64,000 nt of DNA from Flavobacteriales bacterium (GCA_020635455.1 JACJZT010000002.1:434001-498000); one strand, 5' to 3'; numbered from the stretch's first letter, positions 36,647-45,610 are shown. The notes: generated from the sequence alone by a model not told the origin. A program made the numbers and translations.

Positions 36647-37663
36647 ATGAAAAAAACTTTAAAAGGTCTGTTTCCATTCTTAGGATTTTTATTTTGCTCG
36701 ATTTCGCCGGCGCCTGCACAAGACACCTTTTCAATTGTGGCGATCGACTCTGTCACGGGAGAGGTTGGAAGTGCCGGAGCATCTTGTGTTGATCTTTTTC
36801 AAACTACAATTAACGATGACCATTTTCTTGGAAAATTATTTCCCGGTATAGGTGCCATAAACACTCAGGCTGCATATTTACAGGCTAACCAGGATAGTGC
36901 CTCAAGTCAAATGATGCAGGGAAAAACACCGCAACAAATCCTAAAATGGCTTGTTGAAAATGATGCCGGGGGCATCCCTGAATTCAGACAATATGGTGTT
37001 GTGAGATTTGTAAATGGTTCACCAAGATCAGCAGCATATTCAGGAATTTCAACCTTAGACTACTCAGGGCATATTACCGGTCCGAATTACTCAATACAGG
37101 GTAACATTCTCAAAGGAAAAGAGGTACTTGATTCAATGGAAATCTTTTTTTTAAGGCATAAAGGTGATCTGGCCTGCAAATTAATGGCTGCAATGCAGGG
37201 GGCAAATATGATTGGTGCCGACAAAAGGTGTGCCTCAAACGGTACGTCTTCTCTTTTTGCCTTTATTAAGGTCGCCAAACCTACCGACACGCTTGGATCC
37301 CCTTCTTTTGTAGTTTCTGTGCGAACTGCAAATAACAGCAAAATAGAACCGATCGATTCTTTGCAAAATTTGTTTAATGCTGTACATAATTGTTCGACAG
37401 CCTCGGTCGATCCAAACAAAACTAACGAACTTCGGGTCAATCTTTTTCCTAACCCTGCACAGAGCAGTATTCAAATCTTGTCGAACCAGTTTGAAAACAA
37501 GAAGGCAGAATATCATATATACAACAACTTCGGACAAAAAGTGCAAGAAGGAAAAATTGAAAACCGGGAATACATGGATATTTCTGAGTTGAAGAAAGGT
37601 ATTTATACCATTTCCATTGAATTTGAGAACACAAAAAGTTATCAGAAATTCTTGAAGTTATGA
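36647..37663 (+). CDS. DUF1028 domain protein with T9SS type-A sorting domain
   Basis: 338 residues. A signal peptide (MKKTLKGLFPFLGFLFCSI, ending PAPAQ) precedes a DUF1028 domain at ~24-245: TFSIVAIDSVTGEVGSAGAS, GIGAINTQAAY, and GPNYSIQGNIL are its usual segments. DUF1028 has an Ntn-hydrolase-like fold and is suspected, not proven, to be a hydrolase. The C-terminus is a T9SS type-A sorting domain (VNLFPNPAQSSIQ, SELKKGIYTISI), so this member is exported to the surface, whereas many DUF1028 proteins lack such a tail. Confidence 0.88.
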   Translation: MKKTLKGLFPFLGFLFCSISPAPAQDTFSIVAIDSVTGEVGSAGASCVDLFQTTINDDHFLGKLFPGIGAINTQAAYLQANQDSASSQMMQGKTPQQILKWLVENDAGGIPEFRQYGVVRFVNGSPRSAAYSGISTLDYSGHITGPNYSIQGNILKGKEVLDSMEIFFLRHKGDLACKLMAAMQGANMIGADKRCASNGTSSLFAFIKVAKPTDTLGSPSFVVSVRTANNSKIEPIDSLQNLFNAVHNCSTASVDPNKTNELRVNLFPNPAQSSIQILSNQFENKKAEYHIYNNFGQKVQEGKIENREYMDISELKKGIYTISIEFENTKSYQKFLKL

Positions 37664-37756
37664 TCTTTGGTATGGCCCTTAATGCAGGTAGCTGAACGAT
37701 TCCATTTACCTACAAATAATGATCACGAAATGATTTAATTCATTAAAAACAATATC

Positions 37757-38200
37757 ATGAAGTTTCAAAAGATCACACCCTATCTTTGGTTCGATTACCA
37801 GGCCAAGGATGCAGCAGAATTTTATTGTACCATCTTTAAGAATTCAAGGATAGTGGCCAGTTCGCCCTTAATAGTGCAATTTGAAATTGAAGGATTGCAT
37901 TTTATGGCCTTGAATGGCGGGCCAAAATTCAAATTCAACGAGTCCGTATCCTTCTTTGTAAATTGTGTTGACCAGCACGAGATCGATCATTTATGGAATG
38001 CCTTGACAGAGAATGGTGGATCAGAAAGTAAATGCGGATGGTGTCGTGATAAATTTGGATTGTGGTGGCAAATTGTTCCCGAAAGATTGATGGAGCTTAT
38101 GAGGTCGAGTAATGAAGCTCAGTCAAAAAAGCTTATGGAAGCCTTACTTTCAATGGATCGAATCGTTATCGAAGATCTTGAAAATTCAGTAAAAGTATAG
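37757..38200 (+). CDS. VOC superfamily protein (PhnB/3-demethylubiquinone methyltransferase-like)
   Basis: 147 residues. The pattern KITPYLWFDYQAKDAAEFY, HFMALNGGPKFKF, VSFFVNCVDQ, and CGWCRDKFGLWWQIVP is that of the PhnB-like glyoxalase/VOC family common in environmental bacteria. Members are usually ~155-165 residues. Here the segment between FKNSRIV and VQFEIEG lacks roughly 14 residues that normally form a loop and strand next to the metal site, so activity may be altered. Cytoplasmic; substrate unknown. Convergent with the caspase-like gene, 12 bases apart. Confidence 0.85.
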   Translation: MKFQKITPYLWFDYQAKDAAEFYCTIFKNSRIVASSPLIVQFEIEGLHFMALNGGPKFKFNESVSFFVNCVDQHEIDHLWNALTENGGSESKCGWCRDKFGLWWQIVPERLMELMRSSNEAQSKKLMEALLSMDRIVIEDLENSVKV

Positions 38201-38212
38201 TTTAATTAAAGT

Positions 38213-39145
38213 TTAAAAACTTTGCATTGGGTTGCCGATGCAGAGGAACTTTTTCCAATTGGACCTTACCTCTTCCTGATCTAATTCCAAAATTTTAGAA
38301 TCCAACTTAAGAATGAGTTCATATAAAGCAAGGTCCTTATTTTCCTCTATTTCCTTTAAAAAAAGATCAACAATTTTTTCGAGTGGTCTGATCTTTATGG
38401 ATCCATAAGCAGCTAAAGAGGAAATCATTCTGCCGCTCAAAATCCATTTCAATAAAAAAGGCAACTTATTCTCCCGGTCCATAGACAGGCTTTCACATGA
38501 AAAGGAAAAGAATGCTCCAATAGGTTCGGTCTGTTCAAATGCCTGAACGTTACTCCACCTGAATCCACGGTAGCCTGACCACCCCCGGCTTCTTCCATGT
38601 CCTGTATAAACAGCTATCTCAGCTCCTGTTGACAGGATCTTTCCCAGTTCGTCCTTTGTGGTGTCTTCCGGTAAGGGCATCTGTATTTTTTTAGCATCAC
38701 CTGAACGAGACTGAAGTTTTGTGCAAATCTTATCTGCCCATTTTAAGTAAAAGGGTTTCATCATACTCATTACCAATCCGTTTTGAGGTTTTGAATTCTT
38801 AAATTTCTCCAGTCCCAGGATCCACCGTTCTATATCTTTGAATGTATTGTAAAAAAAGAAGGATCTGAAAACTCCGGCAAAGACCATTCCTTCAAACTTG
38901 TCAGGTAAGCTTGCAGCTAGTGGAATAAAATACAAGTGAACTTTACATGGGGTATCGACAGGGTCAGGTTTAAATTTATTTAACTCAAAAGTATTTAAGG
39001 GCAAAGCTTTCAGCGAATGCCAGTTTTTTACCGGCAACAGCGCTTCAATTGAAGCGCTGAATTCCTTTTTGATATCTGGATGGGAAACAACTAATAGCGA
39101 CACAAGGGTCAGGTAGTTCTTACAAAATCTCGGTATGGTTGCCAC
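38213..39145 (-). CDS. Caspase/CHAT/C25-like cysteine protease candidate
   Basis: 310 residues in the frame shown, no signal peptide. The His motif VYTGHGRSRGW (His183) and the Cys motif FFSFSCESLSM (Cys217), about 34 residues apart and each following a hydrophobic strand, match the catalytic dyad layout of clan CD peptidases (caspase, CHAT, gingipain C25). The rest is not recognisable. It overlaps the end of the upstream zincin gene by 37 bases. The only start near the overlap is GTG 39145; the first ATG is about 86 codons in. So it is either GTG-initiated by coupling or fused to the upstream protein by a frameshift. Confidence 0.7.
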   Translation of the reverse strand: MATIPRFCKNYLTLVSLLVVSHPDIKKEFSASIEALLPVKNWHSLKALPLNTFELNKFKPDPVDTPCKVHLYFIPLAASLPDKFEGMVFAGVFRSFFFYNTFKDIERWILGLEKFKNSKPQNGLVMSMMKPFYLKWADKICTKLQSRSGDAKKIQMPLPEDTTKDELGKILSTGAEIAVYTGHGRSRGWSGYRGFRWSNVQAFEQTEPIGAFFSFSCESLSMDRENKLPFLLKWILSGRMISSLAAYGSIKIRPLEKIVDLFLKEIEENKDLALYELILKLDSKILELDQEEVRSNWKKFLCIGNPMQSF

Positions 39146-41301
39146 GCACTGGCATCAAGCACAACCGGGTTGTCAGACATGTCTCTGATGGTAAGTTGTG
39201 TCCTTACAAACCAGTGCATCATGATCTGCCCCTGCATTTCAGGATTAAAAAAGTTTATGTTATTACCCTGATTTGTTAAGGCTGTATCTCCATTCATTCC
39301 AACGATCTTGCCAAGGTGAAAATACTCGGTAAAAACATTTGAGTCATAACGGTCCTGAATTTTAAACCCTTGAGAACTTGAAACGGCGTTATCATCATAT
39401 CCGTAATTATAGCCGCTGGTTCCAACTCCATCTCCGGTCGCCTGGGCAATAATGGCTTCAGACATGTAAATACCTCCTACATTTTTATTTTGCCAAACAT
39501 GAGTTAATTCATGTATAAGCGTAGGTCGGTCGATTTGTCCGTCCTTGACATCAAAATTGATAAGGTTTTTTGTTACAAATGCCCTTGAATCCGGTTCTTT
39601 GGTAAAAAAATCCTGAATGCCAAATATAATGGCATTCAGAGGGTCCTCATTCGACAAGAACACAAGTTCATAGTCAAGCGCATTCCCGAACACAATTTCG
39701 GCATCGGCCCTTTCATCGTCTCTCAAAGGACGATACGTTCCTAATTTATTAAATAAATTGGCAATAAAATCGGCCAGAAGGGCACCTCCTAGTCTAAGAA
39801 CCGCAAACAACATATCCACTACAGCTTCACCAATTTCCATAAGAGCATCGATCACTACATCAATAAACTCATTGGCTGTATCAATAATGGCAGCTTGAAA
39901 CAGATCGTCCAGTGTCTGGCCAATGCTTAGGGCTGATTCGAGAAAAGTATTTAAAGCGTTACCGGGATCAAGTGCTATTTCAACAAGCATTTGGCCAATG
40001 GTTTGGCCGATATCCAATGCTGCCCTTATAATTTCACCGCAAATCTCGACGGATTGATCAACCGCCCAACCTATTACTTGTGCAATGGCCATACCGGCCC
40101 TCAGTAAGCCTCTTGTATAATCAAAAATAAATTGAACTGCTGTGGTCGTTAAGAAATTATAACAATAATAAATTGAATTACCTATGGTGGCCGTTGCTTC
40201 TCCAATAAGCTGCCAGGCCAGATTTCCTGCCTGCACAGCCCATTCGTAAGCAAGGATCAGAGCTTCACCAATGCTTTCCCAGGCATTGATGATCGCCGTC
40301 ATGGCATCTGCAGTTAGGTTTGCTGCCCAATCAAGAGCATCTTCAAGTCTGCCATGTGCGTAACGGATGGCAAGCAGGGTGCTTCTCCATAAAGTACTGG
40401 TAGCATTTTCTACCTGTGTCAAAACAAAATCAAGTATCTCACCGATCGGGCCTAAATTTTCGATAATACCATTAACAAACCTTCTTAATACAAAATAACT
40501 TTCGCTTACAACGTCTTCAAGCAGGTCGGCAATTGCGTAACCAACTTCAAATGCTGCATTTACAAAGTTTGAGACCGCGTTATAGGTCCATGCAAATGTG
40601 GCGGCTATAAATTCACCCAATTCTTTTCCGGCTTCGATCATTGCAGCCAGCAGATTTGCCATTTGATCTGCAGTCCATTTCATTACATCTTCAAAAAGAT
40701 CGACCAAAGCTGCTCCCGCATCGGTTATCGCATCCAGGATGGCATCTATTCCTTCCAATATTGCATCAACTCCATCCTCAATGGTATCAATAACCCATGA
40801 CGCTGCATCCCCAATTGCATCTACCACGGCTCCGGAAGTATCAGGTCGTTTAATGTTGTGTTTCCTGAGTACACTGCCGGCAAGTTGCAACCAGTCTGAA
40901 ACATCCGTTGTACTTCCTCCCGATTTCAGAAAATCTTTCATCACGGCTCTTGCATCATTTTTTTTAAGTGCCGAAATATTCTGAATTAAAAATAGAGAGC
41001 CCGCTTTACCGGAATCATCCATAATGGCTTTTAATACAGGTTTTCGCTTTTGGGGAGCAAGTGTTTTCGACTGATCAAAAAGCAGGGTCGCCTTTGAAAG
41101 ATAAGCGTTTTTGTCTACTTCATTGAAGAACAAAGCTCTTGAAAAGTTATAGAGGTCCTTTTCAGTGTTCTTCTCTACTTTTTTAAAATTCTCAATCAGA
41201 ATTTCTCTGGAAGGATTTTTTTGTTTGATGTCCTCTCCAAGCTTTTTGTAATCCTTAATGGAAAGGTCAATTTCGGGATCGGTTTTGTGCTTTTTTTCCA
41301 T
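39109..41301 (-). CDS. Large helical protein with C-terminal HELTH zincin domain
   Basis: 730 residues, no signal peptide. Residues 1-155 are charged and helical. Residues ~158-520 are a long Ala/Ile/Gly-rich helical tract with repeated acidic spacing (DAIGDAASWVIDTIEDGVDA, IGQTIGQMLVEIA), like amphipathic helices of pore-forming or translocation domains; no single strong membrane span stands out. Residues ~525-700 hold a metalloprotease-like domain with IHELTHVWQ (597-604), then YMSEAIIAQ and FNPEMQGQIM, resembling the DUF4157-related zincins found with contractile injection systems. Lack of a Sec signal suggests release by a non-Sec route, or a cytoplasmic role. Followed by an overlapping caspase-like gene. 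Confidence 0.72.
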   Translation of the reverse strand: MEKKHKTDPEIDLSIKDYKKLGEDIKQKNPSREILIENFKKVEKNTEKDLYNFSRALFFNEVDKNAYLSKATLLFDQSKTLAPQKRKPVLKAIMDDSGKAGSLFLIQNISALKKNDARAVMKDFLKSGGSTTDVSDWLQLAGSVLRKHNIKRPDTSGAVVDAIGDAASWVIDTIEDGVDAILEGIDAILDAITDAGAALVDLFEDVMKWTADQMANLLAAMIEAGKELGEFIAATFAWTYNAVSNFVNAAFEVGYAIADLLEDVVSESYFVLRRFVNGIIENLGPIGEILDFVLTQVENATSTLWRSTLLAIRYAHGRLEDALDWAANLTADAMTAIINAWESIGEALILAYEWAVQAGNLAWQLIGEATATIGNSIYYCYNFLTTTAVQFIFDYTRGLLRAGMAIAQVIGWAVDQSVEICGEIIRAALDIGQTIGQMLVEIALDPGNALNTFLESALSIGQTLDDLFQAAIIDTANEFIDVVIDALMEIGEAVVDMLFAVLRLGGALLADFIANLFNKLGTYRPLRDDERADAEIVFGNALDYELVFLSNEDPLNAIIFGIQDFFTKEPDSRAFVTKNLINFDVKDGQIDRPTLIHELTHVWQNKNVGGIYMSEAIIAQATGDGVGTSGYNYGYDDNAVSSSQGFKIQDRYDSNVFTEYFHLGKIVGMNGDTALTNQGNNINFFNPEMQGQIMMHWFVRTQLTIRDMSDNPVVLDASAWQPYRDFVRTT

Positions 41302-41365
41302 GATGTTTAAATAATTAGGTATTCATCAAGGAAAAGTTGACCCGAACAAATCTTATTCGGCAATT

Positions 41366-41373
41366 CAAACTTA
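41366..41373 (-). promoter_or_regulatory. minus-7 box (TAAGTTTG) of the zincin/caspase-like pair
   Basis: Exact TAnnTTTG on the minus strand, about 60 bases before ATG 41301. It would drive both overlapping genes. Confidence 0.45.
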
Positions 41374-41524
41374 AGCTAATTTGATGAAAATTGATCATTT
41401 ATTTTAAAAATTTTGAATGCTGATTTTCTGACAATATCAAGGAACCATAATGCATGCATCGCAAACAAAAATTAAAAAAATTGGGTAAAAATTAGCATTT
41501 TTGCATTTCCATTTACATCTAAAA

Positions 41525-42823
41525 ATGTCAGATTTTCAACTAATAATGCCCAAAATGGGTGAAAGTATTGCCGAAGCCACCATCATAAAATGGTTAAAAA
41601 ACGAAGGGGACCCGATTGAAGTTGACGAAGCTGTTCTCGAAATTGCCACGGATAAGGTTGACAGCGAAGTACCTTCGCCAAAAAGTGGTATACTTTCAAA
41701 AAAACTTTTTGCAGAAGGCGATGTAGTTGCAGTCGGCGCTGCCGTTGCAAGCATACAAACCGAAGGCGGTGAAGCAAGTTCACCGGACACTGTACAAAAA
41801 GCTGAAACCATTGTAAAAGAAGTTGAAAAAGTCGCAGCAAGTGTTGTACGATCTGCGGAGCCGGTAGCTGTGTCAGGCAATCGTTTTTATTCACCGCTCG
41901 TGTTAAACATTGCAAAAACCGAAGGGATCAGCATGACGGAGCTTGAAACCATGCCGGGGTCGGGTGCTGAAGGAAGGGTTACCAAAAGGGATGTTCTTGC
42001 ATTTCTGGATTCAAGAAAAAATGGAAATGGAGCAACAGAGCTCAAAGAAAAACAGGCAAGCACGCCTGGAATACCGGCAAGTACACCACCCAAACCTGCA
42101 ATTAGCACTTCAGCCGGGGATGAGATCCTCGAAATGGACAGGATGCGCAAACTCATCGCAGAACATATGGTTATGAGCGTGCACACCTCGCCACATGTTA
42201 CTTCATTTGTGGAAGCCGATGTTACGAATCTTGTAAATTGGCGAAACAAACATAAAGACCTCTTTAAAAAACGGGAAGGTGAAAATTTAACCTTTACACC
42301 ACTTTTTATTGAAGCTGTTGTTAAGGCCATCAAAGATTTTCCAATGATCAACATTTCCCTTGACGGTGATAAGATCATCAAGAGAAAAAACATCAACATT
42401 GGAATGGCTGCGGCACTTCCCACAGGAAATTTAATTGTACCGGTAATCAAGAATGCCGACACCAAAAACCTGCTTGGTCTTTCCAAAGAAGTGAACGACC
42501 TGGCGAACCGTGCCAGAGCAAATAAGCTTAATCCGGATGAAATTCAGGGTGGCACCTATACCATCACCAACGTCGGTACATTTGGAAATGTAATGGGAAC
42601 ACCAATCATTAATCAACCGCAGGTTGCCATTCTGGCCATGGGGGCCATACGAAAAAAACCGGCAGTTATCGAAACTGAATACGGTGATGTAATTGCCGTA
42701 AGACATATGATGTTTTTAAGTCACAGTTACGATCACCGCGTTGTGGATGGGGCTCTTGGAGGCAGTTTTGTGCGAAGGGTAGCCGACTATCTTGAAAACT
42801 GGGATATGGGCCGGGAAATATAA
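41525..42823 (+). CDS. 2-oxo acid dehydrogenase E2 (dihydrolipoamide acyltransferase)
   Basis: 432 residues. An N-terminal lipoyl domain carries the lipoylated Lys44 (EIATDKVDSEVP); a Ser/Ala/Glu-rich linker follows; the E1/E3-binding domain is at ~115-160 (SPLVLNIAKTEGISM, GSGAEGRVTKRDV). A second linker leads to the catalytic domain (~200-432) with active-site SHSYDHRVVDGALGG (HxxxDG). It forms the core of a pyruvate, 2-oxoglutarate or branched-chain dehydrogenase complex; sequence alone does not decide which, though a single lipoyl domain and the KVDSEVPSP motif favour the 2-oxoglutarate or branched-chain types. No E1 or E3 gene is adjacent. ATG 41525 begins the lipoyl domain; an upstream TTG (41501) is rejected. 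Confidence 0.92.
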   Translation: MSDFQLIMPKMGESIAEATIIKWLKNEGDPIEVDEAVLEIATDKVDSEVPSPKSGILSKKLFAEGDVVAVGAAVASIQTEGGEASSPDTVQKAETIVKEVEKVAASVVRSAEPVAVSGNRFYSPLVLNIAKTEGISMTELETMPGSGAEGRVTKRDVLAFLDSRKNGNGATELKEKQASTPGIPASTPPKPAISTSAGDEILEMDRMRKLIAEHMVMSVHTSPHVTSFVEADVTNLVNWRNKHKDLFKKREGENLTFTPLFIEAVVKAIKDFPMINISLDGDKIIKRKNINIGMAAALPTGNLIVPVIKNADTKNLLGLSKEVNDLANRARANKLNPDEIQGGTYTITNVGTFGNVMGTPIINQPQVAILAMGAIRKKPAVIETEYGDVIAVRHMMFLSHSYDHRVVDGALGGSFVRRVADYLENWDMGREI

Positions 42824-42872
42824 TTTCTATTAAGGCTGTACATAAACATAAAATTTCTTTTTAAACTCATTC

Positions 42873-44987
42873 ATGAACCTTCGTTCGATACACTTATTTG
42901 CTGTCCTGTTGATAACGCTGCCTTTCCAATATAGTCATGCTCAAAACATTGCCTTGAGTTTTGACGGATCGGATGATCACGTACAAACCGCTTTTGACGG
43001 AGTAACCGGCACAGCTGCCAGAACTGTAGAAGCCTGGATTAAAACAATCGCAAACGCCGACCCCAACAATGGCGGAAAGCAAAAGGTTATTTGCGATTAC
43101 GGAACCATGAGTACCGGCGCAAGGTTTACTTTTAATGTTTTGAATAATAATGCCATTCGAATTGAAGTAGGTGGCAGTGGATTGGGAGGTAAAATAACCA
43201 TAAACGACGGTAAATGGCATCATGTTGCCGCAGTATACAATCCTTCAAAAAGTAACCCATACGCTTTGTACGTTGATGGAAAACTGGATGTGGAAGGTAC
43301 CATTTCAACGGCTATAAATACGGCATCCGCTTCAAATTTCATGATCGGAAAACGAAACGATAATACCAATTATTTTGAAGGTGAAATCGACGAGGTAAGA
43401 ATGTATAATTATGCAAAATCCGACACCCTGATCCTTGAAAGTATGAACGATGAATTTTGCAGTTCAGTTAGTGGTTTAATTGCTTATTACAAGTTAAATG
43501 AAGGTATTTCAGGAGGAACCAATACCAACAACAAAAAGGCAAGGGACTATTCAGGAGCCGGTAATAATGGGATATTGTATAATTTCAATTTAAAAGGCAC
43601 TTCTTCAAACTGGGTCGACGGGCCAAAATTAAATGGTGGAGATACCCGCAGTAGCATAAACGTATTTGAATGCTTGTCGTATACCATTCCAAGTAAAAGA
43701 AATACCTGGTTCTTTTCAGGAACCTATTCCGATACACTTGTGAACTCCAATAAATGCGATTCCATTATCACCATACACTTAACCATAGGAAATAAGTACA
43801 CTTACTACAAATACAGCGCATGTGATTCGTTTGTTTCTCCCGGTGGTATCCGATATTTTAAAAGTGGCAGTTACGATGAAGTTTACAAAACTTCAAAGGG
43901 ATGTGATTCAACCGTTACGTATGAACTTTCGATCTCCAATTCTTTTTACAAATCCCAAACCATAGTTGCCTGCGACAGTTTTGTTTCTGTTGGAGGAAAT
44001 GTTTATCATCAATCCGGCAATTACACCGAAAAACATACAACGGTTCAGGGTTGCGATTCGATATATGAATACTTTCTCACCATAGGAAAAACTAAAAAAA
44101 CTTACGACACACTTGAGTCCTGTGATTCACTATTTTTCAATTCGCAATGGTATTTTCAATCAACAACCATCGACATTCGGTATCAAACCTCTTTAAATTG
44201 CGATTCGGTTCGTTCCACCAAACTCGTTGTAAATCCATCCAAAGAGTTAAAATTAACCGAAATTGCCTGTGACACCTTTTTTGCATCGAATGGTAAATTT
44301 TATACATCTCCGGGCATTTATTCCGATTCTTTTAGCACTCGCCTTGGATGCGATTCTATTGTTTACCTGGATCTCAGTATAAAAAAATCATTGCATTCGA
44401 GCTACGATTATGATGAATGTGGTCCGGTGATGATAGGAGGAATTCTATATTCTCAGTCCGGAGTGTATTATCAAACAAACAAGGCACCCAATGGATGTCC
44501 CTGGTATCAAACCCTTAATGTTACCATAACACCGATCGACACGGCCGTTTCTTCCAATGGCAACACCTTGACCGCTACAGAAACTAGGTCGAAATACCAG
44601 TGGATCGATTGCAAAACGGCAAAACCGATAACGGGCGACACTTTCCGAACCTTTACTCCTAAATATAACGGAAACTTCAGGGTTTATTTAAATCTGAAGA
44701 ATTGTGTTGCAGAGTCGAATTGTTACACAATAAGTTCCTTAAGCCTTGAACAAGCTGTTTCTCTGGATCGATACCGTGTATATCCAAATCCATCTGAAGG
44801 GATTTTTAACATTCATAGCGTATCCGGAACTTTTGATACGATTGAAGTTTTTGACCTCAATGGCCGTTCGGTTCATAGCGAAAAAGCCACTAACGTGCTC
44901 GATTTAAGGCATTTAAACAAGGGGATATTTGTACTTAAGTTCTATGATGATCAGCAGATTTACGTAACAAGAATACTGTTACAATAG
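42873..44987 (+). CDS. LamG-domain T9SS type-A sorting protein with Cys repeats
   Basis: 704 residues. After a signal peptide (LFAVLLITLPF, ending SHAQ) comes a LamG/concanavalin-like domain (~27-215: LSFDGSDDHVQTAF, DGKWHHVAAVYNPS, FEGEIDEVRMYNYA). Then about five ~50-residue modules, each opening with A/S-CDSF and closing with GCDSI, form a repeat array (~265-540). An Ig-like module (YQWIDC) and a T9SS type-A sorting domain (YRVYPNPSEGIF, LNKGIFVLKF) complete it. The Cys modules are shared with the T9SS protein at 1799-5368. Likely a glycan-binding cell-surface protein. Confidence 0.87.
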   Translation: MNLRSIHLFAVLLITLPFQYSHAQNIALSFDGSDDHVQTAFDGVTGTAARTVEAWIKTIANADPNNGGKQKVICDYGTMSTGARFTFNVLNNNAIRIEVGGSGLGGKITINDGKWHHVAAVYNPSKSNPYALYVDGKLDVEGTISTAINTASASNFMIGKRNDNTNYFEGEIDEVRMYNYAKSDTLILESMNDEFCSSVSGLIAYYKLNEGISGGTNTNNKKARDYSGAGNNGILYNFNLKGTSSNWVDGPKLNGGDTRSSINVFECLSYTIPSKRNTWFFSGTYSDTLVNSNKCDSIITIHLTIGNKYTYYKYSACDSFVSPGGIRYFKSGSYDEVYKTSKGCDSTVTYELSISNSFYKSQTIVACDSFVSVGGNVYHQSGNYTEKHTTVQGCDSIYEYFLTIGKTKKTYDTLESCDSLFFNSQWYFQSTTIDIRYQTSLNCDSVRSTKLVVNPSKELKLTEIACDTFFASNGKFYTSPGIYSDSFSTRLGCDSIVYLDLSIKKSLHSSYDYDECGPVMIGGILYSQSGVYYQTNKAPNGCPWYQTLNVTITPIDTAVSSNGNTLTATETRSKYQWIDCKTAKPITGDTFRTFTPKYNGNFRVYLNLKNCVAESNCYTISSLSLEQAVSLDRYRVYPNPSEGIFNIHSVSGTFDTIEVFDLNGRSVHSEKATNVLDLRHLNKGIFVLKFYDDQQIYVTRILLQ

Positions 44988-45043
44988 CCCATTCTTTCAT
45001 TTTTATGACTCAAATCTTAAGATTCTAAAGACAGAATTGTTTT

Positions 45044-45051
45044 TATATTTG
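45044..45051 (+). promoter_or_regulatory. minus-7 box (TATATTTG) of SRPBCC gene
   Basis: Exact TAnnTTTG; the predicted leader to ATG 45071 is about 16 bases. Confidence 0.5.
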
Positions 45052-45070
45052 AGGCCTAAATTAAAAAATT

Positions 45071-45610
45071 ATGAAAATACTTAAAACCATTCTGATTGTT
45101 ATCGTTTCAATCATTGCCTTATTTCTGATCACTGCTTTATTTGTTAAGAAAGATTATTCGGTTGAGCGCGAAGTTGTTATTTCCAAACCAACTCAGGAGG
45201 TATACGACTATGTGAAGTTTCTTAAAAATCAGGACAATTACAGCAAATGGAATCAAATGGACCCAAACTCTGTAAAGACCTATACCGGAACCGACGGAGA
45301 AGTGGGATTTATTTCTGCCTGGGATAGTAAGATGGATGATGTGGGTGCAGGTGAACAAGAAATTAAAAAACTTGCCAATGGTGAAAGAATTGATTGGGAA
45401 CTCAGATTTAAAAGACCCTTTGAATCTACCGAACAGGCGTATATGGTAACTTCATCCGCCGAAGAAGGAAAAACAAATGTCAAATGGGGTTTTAAAGGAC
45501 ATATGGACTACCCTATGAACATGATGTTATTGTTTATGGATTTCGAAAAAATGATCGGCGATGATCTGCAAACAGGTTTGAACAATCTGAAAACCGTTAT
45601 GGAAAAATAA
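45071..45610 (+). CDS. SRPBCC family protein (polyketide cyclase/START-like) with N-terminal anchor
   Basis: 179 residues. A hydrophobic N-terminal span (ILIVIVSIIALFLITALFV) is followed by an SRPBCC domain: VEREVVISKPTQEVYDYVKFLKN, YSKWNQMDPN, and WGFKGHMDYPMNMMLLFMD. These small helix-grip folds bind hydrophobic ligands. The N-terminal helix probably stays as a membrane anchor facing the periplasm. A bidirectional terminator follows within 20 bases. Confidence 0.85.
   Translation: MKILKTILIVIVSIIALFLITALFVKKDYSVEREVVISKPTQEVYDYVKFLKNQDNYSKWNQMDPNSVKTYTGTDGEVGFISAWDSKMDDVGAGEQEIKKLANGERIDWELRFKRPFESTEQAYMVTSSAEEGKTNVKWGFKGHMDYPMNMMLLFMDFEKMIGDDLQTGLNNLKTVMEK

Noticed and set aside
38213..41301. 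A complete contractile injection system locus
   Set aside because: No sheath, tube, baseplate, tape-measure or AAA+ genes are in the window; only a DUF4157-like domain suggests the link.
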